The notes under the pieces were generated by a model. The model worked only from the letters and a program-made list of their open reading frames with translations. It did no database searches and was not told the origin of the DNA. DNA of 64,000 nucleotides from Kalaharituber pfeilii. Its lineage: Eukaryota > Ascomycota > Pezizomycetes > Pezizales > Pezizaceae. Positions 55,721 to 64,000 of the stretch are shown in pieces. The stretch spans positions 310,001-374,000 of the forward strand of contig WHUZ01000025.1 of the NCBI GenBank assembly GCA_015179045.1. The letters run 5' to 3'. Made by a program: the position numbers and the translations under genes. The stretch's first letter is position 1, and every line of letters begins with the position of its first letter.

Positions 55721-58059
55721 TAATCAGGATGCAGCGGTCCATAGACTCTGGGCATCGTAGATCTGCTCCCGTAACTCAAACAAAAGCCTATCCTACAACC
55801 GATTCAGTTCAGCTTGCAGAAATCGTGATCAAGAATTCGTTTACAGACACCCCGTGTAAATCGTTAATATACAAAAATACACACAACCATTTTTTTCCTC
55901 TTCATCTAGCTTTTTTTTTTTTTTGTTAGGTTCCCCATGCGAGTTCTTGAATGGTGGGGATTGTGAAATGGGTACTGTGGGAGGGATCAAGAGGGAAGTT
56001 CACGGAAGGGGAAGAAGAACACGAAAGATAAAAGGACGAGAGATAAGGATAGAAATCGGGATGTACGAAGAAGACCGGTTTACTATATCTTGAGAACAGA
56101 ACAGAACAGCTGTAAGACCTAACAGGCAAAACCCAATAATACTGTGACCCTCAACGACGATGATGATGATCTTCTGAGGAGGCTCCCTCAAGAAATACCC
56201 GTACCTTTCTGGTATCTGGTACTCCCTTCCCCTTTTGGCCCCCCAGGCCTTCACCCACCGTGGCACTTGAGATGCCAAGATTCCCACAGTACCCTATATA
56301 CAATGCCTGGAAAATTGGAAGCTCTAAGTTCACTTCACTCTTTTTTAGCTCTGAAGACGCAAAACTTATTTTAGAAGAATATCGGCAAAGTGGGAATTGG
56401 CTACCCCCTCCCCACCCCCCCCCAAAAAAAAAAACAAAAAAAAAACGAACCAACAAAAAAGTCATCCGCATGTCTCGTGTTACCAATCGCTATCGTGATT
56501 ATCATACGACCTTGCAACGACGCAAGGTACCGATTATGCGGGCCATAATATAATGAGACTTATCAGCCATTTTTTCTTTTTAAAGCAATTCTCATCACAT
56601 GAGATTCCTGTCACCTCTTTTTTTTTTTTCTCGATGCATTTTGTTTTTTTTTTTCCCCTTTTCTTTTACGTGCACCTGAAATGCTTTTTCAACCATGGTG
56701 AAGAAAAATATTGATGCAACTAGGCTAAGAAAACAAACAAAACCGTCATCCGCTGCACTTCCCTCATGTTCTCTTCTTCCAACGTCAGACCAGAACAATG
56801 CCTCATATCACATCTATTGGGATGATTTCCTCTCCATATCGACTTCAAGATTGCGTAAATCTTGAGCCTGGCATCGCGCAATCACCCGCCCAGCCATCCT
56901 CGCCCTGCGCTCGTCACCACCACAGCCGCCTCCACTAACTCATCCCATGCACGCCTCCCCGAGACGTCTCCGCAGGACCCGTCCCACTTGCCTTATCAAG
57001 CAACGACGTCCCTACGCCAAGCTCCACACGCAAGTACCTTATTATATATGTGTTTCTATTTTATAGCCTCAGAGATTCTCCACACAATGCTTTTATGCTG
57101 TATAGTAGCCCAGAATTGCTGTACATATGCATAAGCAAAGATGTATGCTTCAATATGACAGTGCAATTCTTTACAGAATAGCCTGAGCACCACTAAACAT
57201 CCTATACTTCATGGAAATAGGCAGCAGAGTATACAGTGAGGTCAATAAGGTCCCAGGATAGAACCATTAACACATGGCAGCTTGAAACATGTCCAGCATA
57301 GGATTTTGTATGTACCAAATAAGTCATCACTTATGTGCTACGAATAAGCCTAGGAGATATATAAAGAATAATTTAACATACTCTCCCATGCTCTGACTTC
57401 AATTTGAGCCCACTTGAGGGCCATTTGCACTCATAGTAACTTTTTGTTGTGGTATCCGGAAAATGCGCAATATCCCGGTAGTGCGCAATATCCCGGTAGC
57501 CTGCGTTAGTAAGTGAGAAGAACTGTTTATGGTAATTACTACTTAACTTGGCTTGCTGTTTTTTCAACCTACACCGCTTAATCGTGCATGAGTGTTGAAA
57601 ATTCTGGATCTAGGGTTCGGTAACTTTTTAGTTTTTATTTTTAAAACGAGTGGGGAGGTGAGTGGTATAAGGTGCCAATTATTCGAGAGTATGGAGTACC
57701 TATGTCGTGCATATGCATAAAATATATGCCCCGGGTTCGAACGGGTTCGAGGCTAGCATGCCCATTGACTGTTACTGATGGCTTTTTTTCCCCTGGGCTG
57801 TAGTTGCTTGGAGTTGGGACTCGGAGTTTTTTTTTTATTTGGAGTTTTTTTTTTTTTTTTTTTTTTTTTTGTGGGGGGGGGGGGGCAAGGAGCTTTATGA
57901 GGGAATTTGATTTGATTCGATTTGACTTGATTGAGGGATGCCTAGCAGGGCTGGAAGTACTTTACAAGGACACCTTGCGAAAGAGCAAAGACGGCCCAAA
58001 CGCCTCATACCAGTTTGGATATCATAGTAATAATAACTAAAAGCAATCATGAATGCGCT
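55721..58059. other. Intergenic downstream of EXO1
   Basis: There are T-runs at 55908-55925, 56618-56660 and 57842-57871 (the last followed by a G-run). It contains one arm of the 340-bp dispersed repeat. No gene seen. Confidence 0.35.
55940..56290 (-). repeat. ~340-bp dispersed repeat, inverted copy
   Basis: The reverse complement matches 60612-60957: TGTGGGAATCTTGGCA, GTACCAGA, ACGGGTA..TTTCTTGAGG, GATCATCATCATC, AAGATATAGTAAACCGGTCT and TTGATCCCTCCCACAG. Identity is about 75%. Confidence 0.6.
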
Positions 58060-60302
58060 CTATGAAGGAGTATACAAAAATTTATCGAACGAAAAGTTTA
58101 GTGGGTCATCTGCAGCAACATCCGACGGTTGCGAATCAACGTCAGTTGATTCGCTTTGCGACTGTGAATTCAAAGAATTTGCGGGCACATTCTGATCGGA
58201 TGTAGTGGGTTTGTTCGGGCCCTTTGCGGTGCGTAGGAAGGTTGATGTGGTTCGATGTGCAGGACCACTCGGACGCTGTAAAGCGTTTGCGCCAATGCGC
58301 TGCAGTGGTGTCCTAAAGGTGTTTTTTGAGGGGGTCTGCTTCCGCCCATGAGCGGAAATATAGTCCAGGGTCGCCGACTTTAGAGAATAACGCTCGCGCC
58401 AGCCCTGTGCTACAATTTTGAGAACCTCATCCTCCTCCTGTTTTGGAGCAGCTTTCAATTTCTCCTTCTCATTCACAGATCTCACAGGCGTTTTAGGAAC
58501 AGCATTCTCTTTCCCGCTACCAACAGAGTGGACCAAGCGCGGCTTGGGCATGGTGTTGAAAGGCGACAAATCACGTCGGCTCTGTTTGTGTTTCGGTGTT
58601 TGGAAGAACTTGCTTCGCTCCTCTCTTGGAGTTGATCCTTCTGGCTCGTTAGGAAACTTGGGCCTCTTAGAAAGCTCTGCATCATCGTCATGTGTCAATG
58701 AAGACTTCCGCTTTATCAGAGGGGAGTCTGCACCGGTTTGGATTTTGAGACATCTGTTTTGCAAGACATCTTTTTTTGCTGCATTGATGCTGTGGGCTCT
58801 GAGCCGATCATCAGCAATGCCGTTGAACACGCTTTCTTCTGATACTTACTGAAGAATGATAGTAATGTGGTTGATGGTTTTGACGAGGCTTGCTGCACTG
58901 TATGCTTAGGAGAAGCCCATGAGGCTTTCTTCTATGAGATGTGTCAAATTAGGACCATAGATGTTCAGAAATGTGAAAGGATTTATATACCGTAATATCT
59001 TTCGCCACACCCAATATCAAAGGCTCCTTCGTCATCGGGTGGAGCTCTCCCGAAGCAACTTTCTGGGCTATTTCTTCCTCAATTTCTCTATTATTAGTTA
59101 GCTAAGACCCCAATAAGGAGCAATGTAGATATTCTCACGGTCCAATGAAGATTAGTTCCTCGTCAGTCAGTGAGGATTGTGGCTCTGTGCACATCACCAT
59201 GCGTTTTGCGATGGGACAATAGACACGTTGGTGCTGAAATGTCAAATCCGCTCGACGGAAATTTTCTAGGTAATCAATAGGGACGCTATATTGAGCATCG
59301 AACCGGATTGCTCTAATAATCTGGTAGACGTTAAGTAATCGCTTCTATACAAGGAAGTAAGAATCGTACCCTGTCAATCGTCCTATGTTTCCGAACCAAT
59401 CGGTGCGCAGTTTTCAGGCCAATCCGCGGGATATTTTCCAAGTAGTCGCACCCGCTCAAAATGGCCATACACCGAAATTCCGCATCAGTCCACCCAGCGA
59501 AGCTCATCTCCTTGCATTTGGTGAAGTCCTCTCGACAGATGTCAATGCATTCCCCAAACTGACTAAGTTTCGTAATGAGGTTCTTGCAGCCGAAAACTAG
59601 CAGATCAGAGTCCTCTGAGATAATAGCATCAACAACCCCCATGCGCTCCAGATAGAACATTTGAGCGTCAGCTTCGTACGGCGCTACAACATATTGAATT
59701 TTTGCTTCTATGAGAGCGTCGATGAAATGTCGAGCCATTTGCGGAGTAACGTCAATAGCCTTTTGGAGTTCAAGATAAGCCTGGCTACTCTTGCCCTGTT
59801 TCAAGAGTTCTAGCCCAGCCTTTCGAGCAACTTCCCGCCGGCTGAAATAGCAGATATATTAACACAGGATCAGGTAATAGAAAACGATTTTTGATACTCA
59901 CGCAGCTCGCTCTGACTCCTCGCCGGCTTTGCTAGGAAGATAGTCCCCGTCAAATACCAAATATGGAGTAACCCCATAGTGCAATAACATCTTGACTCGA
60001 CCCATAGCAAAGTCAACATATCTATCATGTAAATATTAGCAAGCGCTGGCTGGCAGGAGAATACTATAGCCACCAACTTTGCGGTCGGCTTGCCCAGAGC
60101 AAGCTCTACGGCGCACGATATGGTTCCTCGATGGAGCCAGCCATAACCATCGACGGCAACGGTTTTGCCAGCCCAATGTTTAATATGTCTTTCCTTCTGT
60201 ATTGACTTCAAGGCCGGCAGAAGCCCTAATTTACGCATTTGGTCAACACATCTCAACACCGGAGAAGGGTTCGGCAGCCATGTACGTACCTGAAATTCCC
60301 AT
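58060..60302 (-). CDS. EXO1: Exonuclease 1 (XPG/FEN1 family)
   Basis: Eight exons on the minus strand: 60302-60290, 60225-60078, 60021-59902, 59841-59370, 59320-59139, 59087-58991, 58931-58850 and 58796-58060 (~616 residues). Exon 1 is only 13 nt (MGIS plus one base). XPG-N: GLLPALKSIQK, VAVDGYGWLHRG, and VFDGDYLPSKAGEES. XPG-I: YEADAQ, ISEDSDLLVFG, and the H3TH segment GCDYLENIPRIGLKTAHRLV. The metal-binding Asp/Glu residues are all present. The C-terminal ~250 residues are hydrophilic and include RSKFF (about 432-436), matching the Mlh1-interacting MIP box known from yeast Exo1. EXO1 is a nuclear 5'-3' exonuclease for mismatch repair and end resection. The last intron's acceptor is uncertain (58797 or 58779); the intron 2 donor GTTGGT is weak. 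Confidence 0.92.
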
Positions 60303-60969
60303 AGCTGGCAGCCTCCGAGGCTTTTCCCGGCCACGCACAGGGTGCCTATTGTCCCGCTTATATGGAAGGGGGGGGGGGGGTGGGTGTCTGAGGTTGCTTT
60401 TCTGTAATGCACCTGCCGCTTGGGGGATAATAGGTACCTGCTCAAGTATCAAGTATGCCTGGCTCGCGTGGGGCCTCCGACAGGTGAACTTCCACCAGAA
60501 CGGAGGGCTGGGTCGCGTCCAGTGTGCGGCCCTACGCGTTGATTGATTTTGGCGTGTCGCCCGCGCACGCGCGCACGCACCACAATAAGCACGAGACCCC
60601 ACTCCGCGAGCTTGGCACTGTGGGAATCTTGGCACTTGAGATGCAACGGTGGGTGACAGCCTGGGGGGGGGGAGACTACCAAAGAGGGAAGGGGGTACCA
60701 GAAGGTTACGGGTACATATTTCTTGAGGCAGAGGAGGGGTCCTTCTCTGATCATCATCATCATCGTCGTCGTGGATGGTTACAGTATAACTAAGTTGTTA
60801 TTCTGTTCAGTCTTACAGTTGTTTCGTCGTCCTCTTAAGATATAGTAAACCGGTCTTCGCCTTGTGTCACGATCTCTAGTCCTTTTTACCTTTTGTGTTC
60901 TTGTTCCCCTTCGTTGAACTTTCCTCGTTGATCCCTCCCACAGCACTGACTCGTGCGGAGCCTCGCTCG
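60303..60969. other. EXO1 upstream region and dispersed repeat
   Basis: There is a G-run at about 60369-60380 just upstream of EXO1, then the 340-bp dispersed repeat (60612-60957), which abuts the start of duplication copy 2. No gene seen. Confidence 0.35.
60612..60957 (+). repeat. ~340-bp dispersed repeat, direct copy
   Basis: Partner of 55940-56290 in opposite orientation, so the two copies bracket EXO1 as an inverted pair. It carries a (CAT)n/(CGT)n stretch near 60752-60774. Confidence 0.6.
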
Positions 60970-63959
60970 TGGGAGTATCTTATCTGTTGGTGAAGGGGAG
61001 AAAGAGGGTAGTATACAGGTATACGGCATGTATAAAACCAATTGCGGTGGTTTTAACTGGGCTCAACAAATGAAGGCGCAGGGACAAGAAACTTTACTCT
61101 TCATGTCTTGTATTTTTCTTTTTCGAAAGAGTCATCAGGGGAGTGGAGAATTTCGGCTCTCGTTCCTTGACAGAGTACACTGGGTGCTGCGCACGAGTGC
61201 ATAAGGCCGTGAAAATTTTAGGTATTTAGACTTTATAATATTCACCTTCCTCCCGGCGCTCCATCCATAGCGTCGCCCGGAGGCCTTAGTAGCCCCATCC
61301 ATGCCGGTACCACCCCGGTCTATTAGTGAGCGGCACGAGCTAGCTCGAGCCTGGATTGATTATATACATAATATTGACAAACTAAACTAAACTAAGCTAA
61401 ATTTTCATCTTTCTCACTACTATCAGCTAAATTGTGCATTTCGAAGTTGTTGGTAGGTCAGAATGAGCTCCAAGTCTCTAATTTTTACTATATTAGGTAT
61501 TTACAGTTTATGAAACCTTGCACTGGCTAAGCATTTTAGCGAGCTGTCAAGAAAAACACAAGCATCATCTTGGCTCGTTTGAGCTCGAGCTGGCTCGGCT
61601 CGTGCCGCTCACTACGGTCTATCCCGCGTCCCGTGCTTCCTCCGTTCGGAGATCACGACATGCCTACGGAGGTCTCAGGTCGGTAGAATTCCGATCTCTA
61701 ATGTTTATGCTAGGGCTGAGACAGAAGTATTGGACAGCACGTCTCTTGCACCCTACCTTCCTTCCACAATTAATTGAACAATTGGGAATAAAACAAGTAC
61801 TAAGACGCCACTATGTGTGAACGTGCTAGACAGCACAGGGCCCCGTTGAGTCGAAGACTCACTGGAAACAAAAAAAAAAAAAAAAAAAATACTAAAACAA
61901 TATAATACGCCTCAGAAATCTCCAGCTGCTAGTTACTGTAAAACCAATTGTTCGTGGTCGCTGGGGCAAGAACTAATTACAAAAACATGCATATGCGTAG
62001 TTCAGCTGAGTTATTAGTGTATAAGACACTATGGGTATTATTCGTATTTTTCATTCGAAAGCTTGGATGGATAATTTTTTTTTTCGCCTTGCCATGTTGT
62101 AATGTTTTGCGAAGCAGAACTTTTCTGGTTTCCGGTGGTGTTTGTGGTTTGGGATTATTATTGTCTGTTGAACAGTTTATACTTGTGATGAAAATAAGCA
62201 CCATTGATTGCAGGACTGCTTGATAGTTTGGCAAACATGGAGCTCAAGATTTTGTGTGAGGAAAGCGGAGGTTGCAGCTAAGCCTAATACTAAAGCAAAC
62301 ATGCTCAATTCCGAGCGAGGGAAACAAGGAGAGACATATTTCCCAGAGTTGTTTTAGGTTGCTGGATCAGAGTACTGCTATTACTTGAAGCAGAGGCCAA
62401 AAAAAATAAATAATGGTGCTAAAAAAAATTACCAAACGACAAAATTTCACCGTCGTAACAACGAATCGAACTTGCTTCGCAAACGCGCAAAAAAAAAAAA
62501 GATAGCCAAATTAAGTTGTGGGGGAGTCATTTTTAGTTTGTTTAATTAAAAGTGAGTCCAATTGAGTTAACAGCGAATTTGGCTGATTGACAACATATTT
62601 GAAAAACTTATAAGGAGTTAGAAGTCTTGGCGTTCAGGCCTTCTTGGAAAAAAAGCAACATAAAGATATGGCGGTGCCAGAAAACCACCGAGCGAAATTA
62701 CACCAATCCCTAACGATGGCTCGAACCCAAATTAGGTTGAATTCAGAATAGAATCCGGCTCGGATAAAATCCAGTGCAGTTAGATAGCTAGTTAGGCTGG
62801 ACGTTTCTTCCTTCGAATCCTGATAAAGACATGATAGAATTCTTGGCATAGACAAACCAATATTAATTGCAACTAAAACAAATGATAGGCCATATTATGT
62901 AGAAAATGATAAAAATGACGATGTAAAAAAAGATTACCTACGGTAGGTAAGTGATATAAATTATACCAGCGAGTCGAACTCACTCGCCGCAACGGCAAAA
63001 AAAAGTGTGAGCCAAATTTGGTTTAGTCTGTCTTGTTCACTCAAAGCGGCCAAATCATCCAATTGCGAATTTGGCTAGACTAGTGGAACGTATGACGTTA
63101 TTCTAAATAAGAAAATCACATTCGCCCCAACAACAAATTGAACTCGGTAACAGAGGCATAAAAATTAGCCAACGCGGGATGCAGCGACGGATTTCCTTCA
63201 GCATTACAGCCCGACCATATTCCCCTAAGTTAAGTAGCGAACGTTGGCTAATTGTTTGTTGTTTCTCCATATTGATAAAGAGGTCATCAAATTCTTGGCG
63301 TTCGGGACAAACCAATATTACCTGGGATCAAAGAAGGGAAAACAATAAGCCATATATGTAGAAAACAATAGCGGTGGCCATCAATTATCTACGGTAAGGT
63401 AAGGTGGAACATCTAGCCATCTGCGGCCGGCAATTGATGACCGGTCCAAAATACAAAAAAGCTAAGGCTTGCACTCTGTAGTTGTAGTGTAGTCTCATTC
63501 ACCCCTATCCCGCATATCAACACAACTACAAATTCACTGCCTCGTATAAGCCAAAAAGCGTCAATACAGAAGAAAATAGAAATCGATGTTTTGATGACAG
63601 TAATGGAGTATGATTTAGATTCGGAGTTTGACTCAGGGTACAGTTCAGAGGAAGAAGAGGAGGGCTTAGAGGAGCTTCAGGAGCTAATAGATAGGAGTGA
63701 TTATATTGCAGCTAATCGATATTTCAACCATGGCAAAAACTCTGCTGGAAGGCAAGACTCAAATATTCTATCAAATTTGATTAATAAATATCCAGATTCA
63801 ACATTTCTTGCTGTTTCTCGGATGCAAGGAATCTCCTTTTGGCAGCTAGTAGATCTTCTCGTGCGGTGCCGTGCGGTGTGGTGCAGTGCAGTGCGATGTG
63901 GGGTTGCGTTGAGTAGGGGCGGTTTGAGGCAAATCTACGGTAAGGTACGTGGTTTTCCA
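60970..63959 (+). repeat. Segmental duplication, copy 2
   Basis: Direct copy of 52205-54799. Extra material includes ~375 bp around 61308-61685 with the hAT MITE, and ~105 bp at 61740-61835. Beyond 63959 it diverges from copy 1. It again contains units A-C (about 62420-63370) and the transposase start. Confidence 0.85.
61324..61614. mobile_element. 291-bp hAT-type MITE with 8-bp target duplication
   Basis: Both ends are TAGTGAGCGGCACGAGC (17 bp perfect inverted repeat), followed by a diverged GAGCTCGAGC-rich part. The 8-mer CGGTCTAT flanks it exactly on both sides (61316-61323 and 61615-61622). TIRs starting YARNG plus 8-bp duplications are the hallmark of the hAT superfamily. The AT-rich interior codes for nothing. 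Confidence 0.85.
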
Positions 63960-64000
63960 AGTACGATTTCGTGCTGTACAGTCGGTGATAACGTACCAAG
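63594..64000 (+). CDS. HARBI1/DDE-like transposase N-terminus, copy 2, runs off window
   Basis: Starts at ATG 63594 and is open for 135 codons to the window edge. It is nearly identical to copy 1, with G for E and VS for IF substitutions (DSGYSSEEEEEG, FLAVSRMQGISFWQLVDLL). The same GTGCGGTGC simple repeat follows. After GKVRGF the sequence departs from copy 1, so this copy may keep more of the gene beyond the window. Whether it is intact cannot be seen. A donor-like GGTAAGGTACGT is present at the divergence point in both copies. Confidence 0.5.
   Translation, partial: MTVMEYDLDSEFDSGYSSEEEEEGLEELQELIDRSDYIAANRYFNHGKNSAGRQDSNILSNLINKYPDSTFLAVSRMQGISFWQLVDLLVRCRAVWCSAVRCGVALSRGGLRQIYGKVRGFPSTISCCTVGDNVP

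Noticed and set aside
57730..57760. Tandem GGGTTCGA motifs resembling tRNA T-arms
   Set aside because: No D-arm, anticodon arm or acceptor pairing around them.
57842..57890. Long T-run joined to a G-run
   Set aside because: Probably a simple-sequence tract whose length may be unreliable in the assembly; no element boundary could be defined.

Overview
This window looks like nuclear DNA of a filamentous ascomycete (Pezizomycotina). The coding genes are split by short introns of about 50-90 nt with GTRNGT donors, and there is an intron-less tRNA-Asn. Several gene families seen here are typical of these fungi: a SAT4/rhodopsin-like membrane protein, an F-box protein, a GxxGIITA-type multi-membrane protein and a microbial-type PARG. 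Gene density is low (about ten supported genes in 64 kb) and short inverted-repeat transposons are common. This would fit a repeat-rich Pezizomycete such as a truffle relative, but that placement is inference.

Layout. 1-1892 (-): 5' part of a large multi-membrane protein, cut by the window edge. 2770-4345: a foldback element with ~450-bp arms. 6080-7277: a decayed pentapeptide/WD-repeat gene next to a 1.1-kb terminal-inverted-repeat (TIR) element (7398-8508). 8584-10976 (-): three-exon F-box protein. 14123-17329 (-): intron-less 1068-residue protein of unknown function. 17.3-27.3 kb: about 10 kb with no gene I can support. 27373-29646 (+): six-exon malic enzyme. 32580-33887 (+): trypsin-fold protein. 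39682-42091 (+): five-exon rhodopsin-domain membrane protein. 42477-43394 (+): PARG-type macro-fold enzyme. 46170-46313 (+): 47-residue membrane protein. 47.3-48.8 kb: nested TIR elements. 49511-50227 (+): low-complexity protein. 52024-52097: tRNA-Asn. 58060-60302 (-): eight-exon exonuclease 1 (EXO1).

EXO1 lies between two direct copies of a 2.6-3.0 kb segment (52205-54799 and 60970-63959). Each copy carries the start of a HARBI1/DDE-like transposase gene and an array of a recurring ~230-bp unit. Each unit holds a complementary pair of arms around AGCCAAATT/AATTTGGCT, and in one unit the pair has changed to AGCCAACG/CGTTGGCT with pairing kept.

The genes are unrelated housekeeping or accessory genes: central carbon metabolism (malic enzyme), DNA repair (EXO1), ADP-ribose turnover (PARG), ubiquitin targeting (F-box) and membrane proteins. 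I see no secondary-metabolite cluster or operon-like system. The most unusual material is the non-coding repeat structure: the covarying repeat array, the nested TIR elements, the A/T-palindrome array beside the tRNA, and a hAT MITE with a perfect 8-bp target duplication found in only one copy of the segmental duplication.
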